This document shows positions 31,695 through 42,299 of a stretch of 64,000 bases of DNA, one piece after another (position 1 is the stretch's first letter; each line of letters opens with the position of its first letter). This stretch comes from Morinoia aosen (taxonomy: Eukaryota > Arthropoda > Malacostraca > Amphipoda > Talitridae): the NCBI GenBank assembly GCA_030386875.1, contig CM059577.1, positions 22,269,038-22,333,037 on the forward strand, read 5' to 3'. The position numbers and the translations under genes are program-made. The notes beneath the pieces were generated by a model. That model made no database searches. It worked only from the letters and a program-made list of their open reading frames with translations, and was not told where the DNA came from.

Positions 31695-33745
31695 TGGGTG
31701 TTTTAGTGGGCGTGAGGTGCCGGTCTGGTGGGCGTGAGGTGCCGGTCTGGTGGGCGTGAGGTGCTGGTCTGGTGAGCGTGAGGTGACGGTTTGATGGGCG
31801 TGAGGTGCCGGTCTGGTGGGCGTGAGGTGACGGTTTGATGGGCGTGAGGTGCCGGTCTGGTGGGCGTGAGGTGCCGGTCTGGTGGGCGTGAGGTGCCGGT
31901 CTGGTGGGCGTGAGGTGCCGGTCTGGTGGGCGTGAGGTGCCGGTCTGGTGGGCGTGAGGTGCCGGTCTGGTGGGCGTGAGGTGCCGGTCTGGTGGGCGTG
32001 AGGTGACGGTTTGATGGGCGTGAGGTGCCGGTCTGGTGGGCGTGAGGTGCCGGTCTGGTGGGCGTGAGGTGCCGGTCTGGTGGGCGTGAGGTGACGGTTT
32101 GATGGGCGTGAGGTGCCGGTCTGGTGGGCGTGAGGTGCCGGTCTGGTGGGCGTGAGGTGCCGGTCTGGTGGGCGTGAGGTGACGGTTTGATGGGCGTGAG
32201 GTGCCGGTCTGGTGGGCGTGAGGTGCCGGTCTGGTGGGCGTGAGGTGCCGGTCTGGTGGGCGTGAGGTGCCGGTCTGGTGGGCGTGAGGTGCCGGTCTGG
32301 TGGGCGTGAGGTGCCGGTCTGGTGGGCGTGAGGTGACGGTTTGATGGGCGTGAGGTGCCGGTCTGGTGGGCGTGAGGTGCCGGTCTGGTGGGCGAGAGGG
32401 GCCGGTCTGGTGGGCGTGAGGTGCCGGTCTGGTGGGCGTGAGGTGACGGTTTGATGGGCGTGAGGTGCCGGTCTGGTGGGCGTGAGGTGCCGGTCTGGTG
32501 GGCGAGAGGGGCCGGTCTGGTGGGCGTGAGGTGCCGGTCTGGTGGGCGTGAGGTGCCGGTCTGGTGGGCGTGAGGTGCCGGTCTGGTGGGCGTGAGGTGC
32601 CGGTCTGGTGGGCGAGAGGGGCCGGTCTGGTGGGCGTGAGGTGCCGGTCTGGTGGGCGTGAGGTGCCGGTCTGGTGGGCGTGAGGTGACGGTCTGGTGGG
32701 CGTGAGGTGCCGGTCTGGTGGGCGTGAGGTGCCGGTCTGGTGGGCGTGAGGTGCCGGTCTGGTGGGCGTGAGGTGCCGGTCTGGTGGGCGTGAGGTGCCG
32801 GTCTGGTGGGCGTGAGGTGCCGGTCTGGTGGGCGTGAGGTGCCGGTCTGGTGGGCGTGAGGTGCCGGTCTGGTGGGCGTGAGGTGCCGGTCTGGTGGGCG
32901 TGAGGTGCCGGTCTGGTGGGCGTGAGGTGCCGGTCTGGTGGGCGTGAGGTGACGGTTTGATGGGCGTGAGGTGCCGGTCTGGTGGGCGTGAGGTGCCGGT
33001 CTGGTGGGCGTGAGGTGACGGTTTGATGGGCGTGAGGTGCCGGTCTGGTGGGCGTGAGGTGACGGTTTGATGGGCGTGAGGTGCCGGTCTGGTGGGCGTG
33101 AGGTGCCGGTCTGGTGGGCGTGAGGTGCCGGTCTGGTGGGCGTGAGGTGACGGTTTGATGGGCGTGAGGTGCCGGTCTGGTGGGCGTGAGGTGCCGGTCT
33201 GGTGGGCGTGAGGTGCCGGTCTGGTGGGCGTGAGGTGCCGGTTGGTGGGCGTGAGGTGCCGGTTGGTGGGCGTGAGGTGCCAGTCTGGTGGGCTTAAAGG
33301 GGCCGGTTTGGTGGGCGTGAGGTGCCGGTCTGGTGGGCGTGAGGTGCCGGTTGGTGGGCGTGAGGTGCCAGTCTGGTGGGCTTAAAGGGGCCGGTTTGGT
33401 GGGCGTGAGGTGACGGTTTGGTGGGCGTGAGGTGCCAGTCTGGTGGGCGTGAGGTGACGGTTTGATGGGCGTGAGGTGACGGTTTGATGGGCGTGAGGTG
33501 CCGGTCTGGTGGGCGTGAGGTGCCGGTCTGGTGGGCGTGAGGTGCCGGTCTGGTGGGCGTGAGGTGCCGGTCTGGTGAGCGTGAGGTGACGGTTTGATGG
33601 GCGTGAGGTGCCGGTCTGGTGGGCGTGAGGTGCCGGTCTGGTGAGCGTGAGGTGACGGTTTGATGGGCGTGAGGTGCCGGTCTGGTGGGCGTGAGGTGCC
33701 GGTCTGGTGGGCGTGAGGTGCCGGTCTGGTGGGCGAGAGGGGCCG
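31695..33745. repeat. Minisatellite, 22-bp unit, about 93 copies
   Basis: Unit GTGAGGTGCCGGTCTGGTGG plus GC. A common variant replaces GCCGGTCTGG with GACGGTTTGA. A block with GGGCTTAAAGGGGCC occurs twice near 33290 and 33380, another sign of multi-unit duplication. Confidence 0.96.
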
Positions 33746-34339
33746 TTCAGCTTCACATTATCCCTCCAGAGACGAGGGACCGGCAAATATTGTTCCTTCT
33801 TATGAATTTCACTTTTGCTTGTGTCTCCTTCATCACTATCTTGCTATTCGACATAATTTTGAATTGCAAAGTGCAAATTTCCAATAAACAGTTGGCGCGA
33901 TCGAGTACTGCAATATGGAGTAAATTTCCGCTGTTATTTTGATCACTAAGAACCAGTGCTTTGGTGCCTGTCTGGTTAAGAACAACTAATTATATTTCCA
34001 AGCTGGTAATAAACCAATTCAGGGACACGTTCTCAGTTGGTTGGAAATCAGCAGTTCATACTCCGTGCCTTCTTGGCTTATGACAAAGTAACGTGTGTTT
34101 AGATCTCTCATTCATCCATCATGAAAGTCAGTCACAGCTGCGCGTCCGTAGTCCTTGTCTGTTATTCTGCAACGGTGAAAGCAGTATTTTCCCCTATTAT
34201 TTGGTATTTCCCCGTCAAGGGCTTGGGTCCTATGTATTTAAACCAGTCAGTAGTTTGTTTGAGCCGCAAATTCAGAAATTTTGGCAAATTCAAAAATTTA
34301 AAAACGAAAAAAATCAAGGAAATTATTCATATTTACTAG
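33746..34339. other. Unique AT-rich DNA before the second PLE
   Basis: No gene recognised. The stretch next to 34340 may belong to the PLE. Confidence 0.45.
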
Positions 34340-34344
34340 GAGAA

Positions 34345-34371
34345 CGTTTCGGAGTCCAGCTCCATCATCAG
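34345..34371 (-). ncRNA. Hammerhead-like motif of PLE copy 2
   Basis: On the minus strand: CTGATGA, T, stem GGAG, loop CTGGA, stem CTCC, GAAACG. This is the best match to the hammerhead core in the window. The one extra T before stem II is shared with the other copies. Confidence 0.62.
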
Positions 34372-34447
34372 TTTATAAACAACAATCATTCTGTCTCTGA
34401 AGTAAAAAGATCAAAGCACAGAGAATGACAGGAATCACGAAAAGAAA

Positions 34448-34834
34448 ATGAAGAAAAAAATTGAAAAAAATGGGGTACAGTGCACAACGTCGTACGTCGT
34501 ACGCATGAGGTCACGAAATTTTTACATCAGGGTAGCAGAGCATCGGTCTAGAAGCTTCCGTACTGGGATTCAATTAGCACACCAATCGCACCCTGCAGTG
34601 CACGATCATGCTGAAAAATGCAATGTAGTCGAATTTGCTGCCGATTTCAAAATTTTACCCACAGCTTCGACCCCAGATGACCCCAAGATTTTAGAATCTT
34701 TACATATTTTTAAGCGAAATCGTGACCTAAACAATACGGACAGTTTATACCCTTTCCCAATAATGAATAGTTGCAAAATCTTTATTTACCTTCTCAATTT
34801 TACATTTATTTTTATTTGTCATATTTTTTCGTGA
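34448..34834 (+). pseudogene. PLE GIY-YIG endonuclease remnant
   Basis: Recognisable parts are SRNFYIRVAEHRSRSFRTG (the Arg and His helix of the GIY-YIG fold), then HDHAEKCN and ILESLHIFKRNRDLNN with the late Glu. The core YVG motif reads YVVRM, so the nuclease is damaged. Upstream RT motifs are absent. The C-terminal 25 residues are hydrophobic read-through into the inverted repeat. Confidence 0.78.
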
Positions 34835-35014
34835 TATCTTTTCATGCCTGCCATTCACCGTATTTTGATCTTTGATTTAAGAGACAGAATGGTTGGTGTT
34901 TATTAACTGGGTTAAGTTCCTCCTTAGCCTAGGTATAGTTCCGTACCGCCACACCGGACCCGCGGCCAACGTCACTGTTGTTCAGGGGTAGATTAGATTC
35001 GGTGGTGTAAGTCT

Positions 35015-35345
35015 CCCTGACCACAACAGCGTTTCAAAGCGTTTCAACGAAAGGAAGAAGGAAGGCACCATTTAGTAGGGAGTTGAGAGAACAAGTAATC
35101 TATAGGCAAGGTTTATTCCCTCACAAGATCCCCTGCGCAAAAAAATAGCAAGTTACGAAGTTGATTTTTGAAACAATCTAAGTGAAAGTCTAAGAATGAA
35201 GTTTCTAGGAACTTAAAAACAGGACAGCACTGAACTGAAACAAAAGGTGGTCCGTAACAAAAACTTATTCTATTTTAACAGAGCATACGCTAACCGGAAA
35301 TTAGCTCAGAACCTTACATTTTCTCCCATGGGAGTGTTAATTAGA
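35015..35345 (+). repeat. Dispersed repeat family, copy 6
   Basis: Landmarks CCTGACCACAACAGCG, GAAGGAAGGCACCATTTAGT, AAGATCCCCTGCGC, CAGCACTGAACTGAAAC, AAGGTGGTCCGTAACAAAAA and CATGGGAGTGTTAATTAG. It lacks the terminal hairpin. Confidence 0.76.
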
Positions 35346-35756
35346 TGTTCATTATTACATTAGCAGGTGTTAGATCTGTCCTTTTTTTTTTAACTGAGTG
35401 AACACTGCACTGACTTCAGGAAAGCGTTTCTCAGTGCACACAACTTTAAAACGAATTTTTATGCCTCATACTTGGGAGAAATGCAACCAAACAAATTTAT
35501 AAAAAAAATGCACGCCCTAAAATGCACCATTCAACTCAAAAAAGAAGGTCACACTAAAACGGAGTTTTTCGACCTTGCCAAATGCAAGCGAGCCTTACAC
35601 TATTTACACAACCACCCAGAGTGAGGGGAAAAGCTGGAATTCGGAAGTTGTCCGAGGATCACAAAGAGCTTGAGACCGAGATTTGGTGCAGCTGTGCACA
35701 CAGGCCGTGCTCAGCGGCGCTGTAATCTCCTTGTGGAGCCTGCGTCGTGTTGTGTC
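35346..35756. other. No recognised feature
   Basis: Unique DNA; nothing supported. Confidence 0.4.
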
Positions 35757-36285
35757 TCTCGTGGGGCTGTGTGGGGCTGCATGGGGCTGTGTAGGGTGGT
35801 GTGGGGCTGTGTGGGGCTGTGTGGGGCTGCACGGGGCTTCGTGGGGCTGCGTGGGGCTGCGTGGGGTTGCGTGGGGTTGCGTGGGGTTGGGTGGGCTGCG
35901 TAGGGCTGCGTGGGGCTGTGTGTGGTGGCGTGGGGCTGCGTGGGGCTACGTGGGGCTGTGTGGGGCGGCGTGGGGCTGCATGGGGTTGCGTGGGCTGTGT
36001 GGGGCTGCGTGGGGCTTCGTGGGGCTTTGTGGGGCTGCGTGGGGTTGCGTGGGGTTGCGTGGGGCTGCGTGGGGCTGTGTGGGGCTGTGTGGGGCTGCGT
36101 GGGGCTGCGTGGGGCTGTGTGGGGCGGCGTGGGGTGGCGTGGGGCTGTGTAGGGCTGCGTGGGGCTGCGTGGGGTGGCGTGGAGCGGCGTGGGGCGGCGT
36201 GGGGTGGCGTGGGGCTGCGTGGGGCTGCGTGGGGCTGCGTGGGTCTGCGTTGGGCTGTGTGGGGCTGTGTGGGGCGGCGTGAGGG
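35757..36285. repeat. Minisatellite, 10-bp GTGGGGCTGC unit, about 53 copies
   Basis: Runs of four G every ten bases on the plus strand. Variants are GTGGGGCTGT, GTGGGGCGGC and GTGGGGTTGC. The false frames are Trp/Gly/Cys-rich on plus and Pro/His-rich on minus. Confidence 0.96.
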
Positions 36286-36735
36286 CTGCTCCAAGTCCAT
36301 CTTAGCAAAACTACTGTCACACTGCCACCGCATGCACGAACGGTAGTGCATGACGGTGCAAGTTGAGCCCATTGAAGTTCGTGGCCACAATTCAATTTTC
36401 CCATAGTTATAGAAGCGGCAAACATCGACTCATCGCATACCGCATGACTCTCTCCAGTCTTCCTTCTCCTGGACCGGGAAACATTATTTTTGCAGCAATG
36501 AGCGGACGCTGAAGACATATCTTGTGAATCTGCGACTACGTAGAGCGCTTTCTTCCGCTCACGATGCAGTCTTCATAGATGTCATTATAACCCCCAGAAT
36601 GTGCTAGTTAAATGATGGGGCGGTGAATTTTCACTTTGCATCAAAACCTCTCCAACAAACGTCAGTCTTTCGCATCAAAAATTTTTTGCCTTCCATCTTG
36701 GTCATGACATTAATTAGATAACATTTGATAACTTG
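36286..36735. other. No recognised feature
   Basis: Unique DNA. No exon or RNA gene could be defined on either strand. Confidence 0.4.
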
Positions 36736-37152
36736 GCCTGAACCTCCCTAGCCACAACAAAAATGCTCCAAAGGCGGAAGGAGGAAGATACCACTCAGTA
36801 TGGAGTTAAGGAACGAGAAATCAATGCACAAGGTGTTATCTAGTAAACCATTCTTACGCGTAGAAACAATTGTTTTTATGTAGAAATAATTTTCACAATT
36901 GTTTCTTCTTTCATAAACTTCCTCCATGGTCATGAAGGAAGTTTATGAAACAAAATACAAGTTGAACATGATTGTGGTAAGAGCTGAAAAACGAAACAGG
37001 TGTGAACTGAAAAAAGATGGTCCGGAACAAAACTATGAAACATTTATTTCAGCTAATAATAGATCTACCTAACTTTCTGATCAGGACCTCACACTGTCCC
37101 CCTGAGAGCGCTAATTCTCACGTATACAATAGTAGCATCTCCTGAGGGGATA
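36736..37152 (+). repeat. Dispersed repeat family, copy 7
   Basis: The longest copy. Landmarks CTCCCTAGCCACAACAAAAA, GGAGGAAGATACCACTC, AGTATGGAGTTAAGGAAC, AAAAAGATGGTCCGGAACAA, CAGGACCTCACACTGTCC, GAGAGCGCTAATTCTCACG and the terminal CTCCTGAGGGG. The middle carries an extra 60 bp that forms two nested palindromes (36863-36905 and 36909-36950). Confidence 0.8.
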
Positions 37153-37242
37153 GGTGACGAGGTGAACCAGCTTCGCCATGTTGTTACCAACGAACAACTC
37201 TCCCCAGCACGGCTGATGCTGCACCAGCTGCTGTGCGGACAC

Positions 37243-37514
37243 CACGGTAGAGGAAACAAGGTAGGGTCATTTCTATGGGAGAAAATACACCTCCTCTTGT
37301 TCGGCTAGCCAATAGAGAGGTTTTATTTCAAACAAACTTTGTGACGTCACCAAAACGCCTTGTCGTTAGGCTAATAGTGAAGCCAGATTTAGGTGTGGTA
37401 GTGCTACAAGATGCAATATGAGCGCTTCTATTGGTTCGTTGCCGTGATGTCAGCAAAACCACGCCGTCAACGAAAGACAAACTGGTTTGAACCTACTTTG
37501 TTTCCTCTACCGTG
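37243..37514. mobile_element. hAT-like MITE, 272 bp
   Basis: Terminal inverted repeats of about 23 bp start CACGGTAGAGGAAACAAGG and are flanked by GCGGACAC (37235-37242) and ACGGACAC (37515-37522), an 8-bp target duplication with one mismatch. No coding capacity. The element splits a frame that is open on both sides (see findings). Confidence 0.78.
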
Positions 37515-38504
37515 ACGGACACCTCGAGCAGATGTCCTCCTCGATGGAAGCCACAAATGCATTTTCATGTAACGGGAACACAGCTGTTGCGTGCATGCCT
37601 AGCTTTCGTATTTAAAGAAGTCTAGAAGCAGACCTGCCCTTAAAATAGGCCGTCGCTACTATACAACCTGCATGTCGAGTGATCTCAAGTTTGTGTTAAA
37701 GTGCATATAGAAATGACGCGCGGGGAGGTTGATAGAACACGTAAAAATCGCGTGTTGCTTGCAGATCACCTTTAGGTTTTGGTCAATTGAAAACGTGGTA
37801 AATTTATTGTTGCACTCGTAGCTGCAGTGAAAAAATCCGCGAGGAAGTGCTACCAACATGCGCACCACCAGCACCACCAACTGCGCACCACTAACACTGC
37901 CAACATGCGCACCACCAGCACCAGCGTGCGCACCAACACACACGTCACAACAAAGCGAACAAACACAACGCTCAATAAAGCAATTACCGAGGACTCGAAA
38001 TAATCACCACTAAAGAAGGCGTATTTACAGAGGGGCCTGACTCGGTCCCCCACCTCGCCTGCCCCCCACGCCCCCTCCCTCCCCCCCTCTGGCCCCTCCC
38101 GAAAGCCGGCGGCGAACATCCGTAGACTTGCACGGCCGGCACGGACAGTTCGCATTACTGCGTGTGTAAACTCAGGCCTAGAGGGGAACAGGCAGGGGAA
38201 GGAGGGAAGAGAGGAGAGGAAGGGGCAGGGGAAGGAGGGAAGAGGGGAGGAGAAAGGGCAGGTGAAGGGAGAAAAGAGGGGAAGAAGGATATGAGGGTTT
38301 GACGTGGGGACAAGTGTAAAAGAACAATGTCATGGGGTACGAGAGGAAGAATGTTCGAGTGAGGTTATGGAAAGGGTTTGGTCCTCGGGTTACGCACCTA
38401 CAGAGACATGCGAGAGAGGTGACTTAAAGGTAGACTCGTGGGCAAGGAATGATTGAAAGAAATTTGAGCAGCAAGAGACTGAAGGGAATTTCGAGGGTTG
38501 GAGA
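37515..38504. other. Unique DNA with GC-rich part
   Basis: A short repeat of CAACATGCGCACCACCAGCA type lies at 37855-37940. A CpG- and C-rich stretch at 38035-38160 and G-rich purine tract at 38170-38290 follow. It could be a promoter or first exon region, but I see no defined gene. Confidence 0.45.
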
Positions 38505-39535
38505 TATGGTGCATTAGGGAATTGTGGCATGAGGGAATTGTGGCATGAGGGATTTGTGTCATGAGGGAATTGTGTCATGAGGGAATTGTGGCATGACGGA
38601 ATTGTGGCATGAGGGAATTGTGGCATCAGGGAATTGTGGCATGAGGGATTTGTGTCATGAGGGAATTGTGGCATGAGGGAATTGTGGCATGAGGGAATTG
38701 TGTCATGAGGGAATGGTGTCATGAGGGAATGGTGTCATGAGGGAATTGTGGCATGAGGGAATTGTGGCATGAGGGAATTGTGTCATGAGGGAATGGTGTC
38801 ATGAGGGAATTGTGGCATGAGGGAATTGTGTCATGAGGGAATTGTGGCATGAGGGAATTGTGGCATGAGGGAAATGTGGCATGAGGGAATTGTTTCATGA
38901 GGGAATTGTGGCATGAGGGAATTCTGTCATGAGGGAATTGTGTCATGTGGTAATTGTGTCATGAGGGAATTGTGTCATGGGGGAATTGCGGCATGAGGGA
39001 ATTGCGTCATGAGGGAATTGTTGCTTGAGGGAATTGTGGCATGAGGGAATTGTGTCATGAGGAAATTGTGCCAGGAGGGAATTGCGGCATGAGGGAATTG
39101 TGGCATGAGGGAATTCTGGCATGAGGGAATTCAGGTGTGAGAGAATTCAGGTGTGAGGGAATTCAAGTGGGAGGGAATTCAGGTGAGAGGGAATTCAGGT
39201 ATGAGGGAATTCAGGTGTAAGGGAATTCAGATGTGAGGGAATTCAGGTATGAGGGAATTCAGGTGTGAGGGAATTCAGGTGTGAGGGAATTCAGGTGTGA
39301 GGGAATTCAGGTGTGAGGGAATTCAAGTGTGAGGGAATTCAAGTGTGAGGGAATTCAGGTGAGAGGGAATTCAGGTATGAGGGAATTCAGGTGTGAGGGA
39401 ATTCAGATGTGAGGGAATTCAGGTATGAGGGAATTCAGGTATGAGGGAATTCAGGCGTGAGGGAATTCAGGTATGAGGAAATTCAGGTATGAGGGAATTC
39501 ATGTATGAGGTAATTCAGGCATGAGGGAATCCAGG
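38505..39535. repeat. Two adjoining 16-bp minisatellites
   Basis: From 38505 to about 39115 the unit is GAGGGAATTGTGGCAT. From 39115 to 39535 it is GAGGGAATTCAGGTGT. The shared GAGGGAATT half suggests one array derived from the other. Confidence 0.95.
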
Positions 39536-39754
39536 CTAGGGGGGCTAGTGTGAGAGAACTGTATGAGGGGCAGATGTGAGGGGAAGAACAGAGGGACCTG
39601 TGAGAGGAGAATGTACTAGCTTACTGAGAGGGCTTTGTAAAGACGAATTCATGTAATAAAATACACAGCAATCACATAAACGAGAATGTGGCAGTGCAAC
39701 GAAACTAGAAACTCTTATAGTCTCACTCATCACAAGGTATGGTAGTGACAGTTC

Positions 39755-40318
39755 CTTGTCACCACAACCGCACCCTCACCTCACCACATCACCACAGTCA
39801 CACCCTCACCTCACCACATCACCACAGTCACACCCTCACCTCACCACATCACCACAGTCACACCCTCACCTCACCACAGCCGCACCCTCACCTAACCACA
39901 TCACCACAGCCACACCCTCACATCACCACAGTCACACCCTCACCTCACCACAGCCTCACCCTCACCTCAACACATCACCACAGCCACACCCTCACCTCAC
40001 CACATCACCACAGTCACACCCTCACCTCATCACATCACCACAGCCGCACCCTCACCTCACCACATCACCACAGCCGCACCCTCACCTCACCACATCACCA
40101 CAGCCACACCCTCACCTCACCACATCACCACAGTCACACCCTCACCTCACCACATCACCACAGCCGCACCCTCACCTCACCACATCACCACAGTCACTAC
40201 CTCACCTCACCACATCACACAGTCACACCCTCACCTCACCACATCACAACAGCCACACCTTCACTTCAGCACATCACCACAGCCGCACCCTCACCTCACC
40301 ACATCACCACAGCCACAA
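39755..40318. repeat. Minisatellite, 30-bp unit, about 18 copies
   Basis: Unit CACAGTCACACCCTCACCTC plus ACCACATCAC. A few units lack the ACCACATCAC part. Confidence 0.95.
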
Positions 40319-40424
40319 TAATTTCCCTGTAAATTGGAATGCCTTGACAGATTTTTCTACTTACGATAACGAAAGAATGCTAATTACTCGAAAGAGTGGA
40401 CACAATTTTTCGGGCCACCGTGTA

Positions 40425-40545
40425 TTTCAACAAAATGGAGGTCAACGTAACCTTATGCTGAGGACCTCACGTTTTCCCCATATGAGAGCGCTAATTCCCG
40501 CCAACACAATAGCTGTATTCCCTCGAAAGGATGATTCCCCGAGTA
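40425..40545 (+). repeat. Dispersed repeat family, copy 8 (3' part)
   Basis: Only the right half is clear: TTTCAACAAAATGGAGGTC, GAGGACCTCACGTTTTCCCC, GAGAGCGCTAATTCCCG, CACAATAG and CCCTCGAAAGG. Confidence 0.65.
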
Positions 40546-40647
40546 CTCGGTCTTTCTTCATCATGTAAACTGTCATTCAGGCCGCCGAACAGGCCTCTCG
40601 GGTGGGGTAAACTGGTGAGCAAATGAGCGACCGTGATTCTTCTTTGT

Positions 40648-40795
40648 CGGTGCGTGTCATGTGCGGTGCGTGTCATGTGCGGTGCGTGCCATGTGCGGTG
40701 CGTGTCATGTGCGATGCGTGTCATGTGCGGCGCGTGTCATGCGCGGCGAGTGTCCTGTGCGGTACGTATCATGTTCGGTGCGTGTCGAATGAGGG
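40648..40795. repeat. Minisatellite, about 15-16 bp unit
   Basis: Unit GTGCGTGTCATGTGCG, about nine copies. Confidence 0.88.
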
Positions 40796-40887
40796 TTTGT
40801 AGACTGAGGGATTGACCTTACACCTCAACACTGCACCACAACCCCACATCACTGTGTATCACAACATCATCAAATATCATATGCCCA

Positions 40888-41222
40888 ACACCAACACAAC
40901 ACCAACACAACACCAACACAACACCAACACAACACCAACACAACACCAACACAACACCAACACAACACCAACACAACACCAACACAACACCAACACAACA
41001 CCAACACAACACCAACACAACACCAACACAACACAACACAACACCAACACAACACCAACACAACACCAACACGACACACACACAACACAACACAACACCA
41101 ACACAACACCAACACAACACCTACATAACACCAACACAACACAACACCAACACAACACCAACACAACACCAACATAACACCAACACAACACAAAACCAAC
41201 ACAACACCAACACGACACACAC
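40888..41222. repeat. Minisatellite, 11-bp AACACAACACC unit, about 30 copies
   Basis: Strand-biased A/C tract with no G or T for most of its length. The false minus-strand frames are Cys/Val/Leu-rich. Confidence 0.95.
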
Positions 41223-42299
41223 ACCCAGCACAAAACCCCCCCGGTAACGACACAAGAAAGCACCGCCACCAAATCAAGGCACAAAACTAGAGGGCGCCAC
41301 AATTAGGCAGCAGAGACCGACTGCTCGCACCTCCATGTAAATGTTGCATACAAAAATAGCGTAAATGAAGGGGACTCTACGCTGCTCCTTGTCTCGCATT
41401 CAGGCACGCCTAATGAGGGGGGCGTTGTTTCCTAAATGATTTGTGAGGGTACTCTTAATTAGGCGCCTCGCAGCTAATGAGATGAACGCGCCTTCTCTAA
41501 TGAGATGAAGGTGTTGCGAGTCATCGCGGAGATGCTGCGTGGTGTGAGAGGGGGGAGCGGGAGCTGGCTACCAAGTTCTTAGCTGTATCTTAAAGAGTGT
41601 ACAAAATGCATGTTTTTCGTGTTCCCATGTATTCGTTTTTTTTTGCCTGTGCTTAATGTTCTTTCCCAGTGTTAAATTTTCTTTAGCTGTATTAAGTGTT
41701 CCTAAATGTATTAAATAATCTTTGTTCGAAATTAGTTCGCTGTGATCTTTGTCAAGTTTAATAGAATAGTTGTCGGCAAACATTGAGAGCTCCATCCACA
41801 TTTCTTAGATGCGAGCAAGTTTAAGTAAGCCTGACTCGCCCCTTTTTCTGGACGGCTTTTTTCACGCTGCGCCGCGCAAGCGAGCAGTGTCTCCGTCACT
41901 ATTTCTTGAACTCGCTAGTATTAGCTGAGTCGACCACTCTACAGTGGGATATATCTCATCAAGTGGACAGTTTTTCATCTATTTATTTATCGCTGCTTCA
42001 TTAGTTCATCATCAACTTAAGATGATAGTGTGAAGAGTTAGGTGGCGGCAACTTGCGACACTCTGGCCGGCTTGCGTCCGTTGAGCGGAGGGATGCTTCG
42101 ATGGCTGCGCCCCTCGCTTCACGTCGTCGAGCTCAATGAGCCTGGCCTAAGGTGAGATGGACTCTCCAATGTTTGCCGACTGTCCTTAGCTTAGGTTTAG
42201 TATCGTTTCGATATGTGGCTCGCAGCTCAATCTGTACCGATGAACCCTGAAACCTAATTCAATTCTTGTTATCGTGTTCTTTATCTTTAATCTCGTGGC
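41223..42299. other. Unique DNA
   Basis: A loose repeat of about 30 bp with TTAA(A/T)T(G/T)TTC lies at 41575-41740. From about 42029 (TGTGAAGAGTTAGG) the DNA is GC-richer and leads into the 46-bp array. It may be the start of an LTR-like unit ending near 44040. No gene is recognised. Confidence 0.45.

Larger units (their letters stand above)
34340..34912 (+). mobile_element. Penelope-like element remnant, copy 2
   Basis: A decayed GIY-YIG ORF (34448-34834) is flanked by inverted repeats, about 34368-34450 and 34832-34912 (ACAATCATTCTGTCTCTGAA at left, its inverse near 34888). A hammerhead-like motif on the minus strand at 34345-34371 overlaps the left side. Only the nuclease end of the polyprotein is left. 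Confidence 0.82.

Noticed and set aside
38035-38160. CpG-rich first exon with a 101-codon minus frame
   Set aside because: Composition alone explains the frame; no conserved motif, and the acceptor-like signals are weak.
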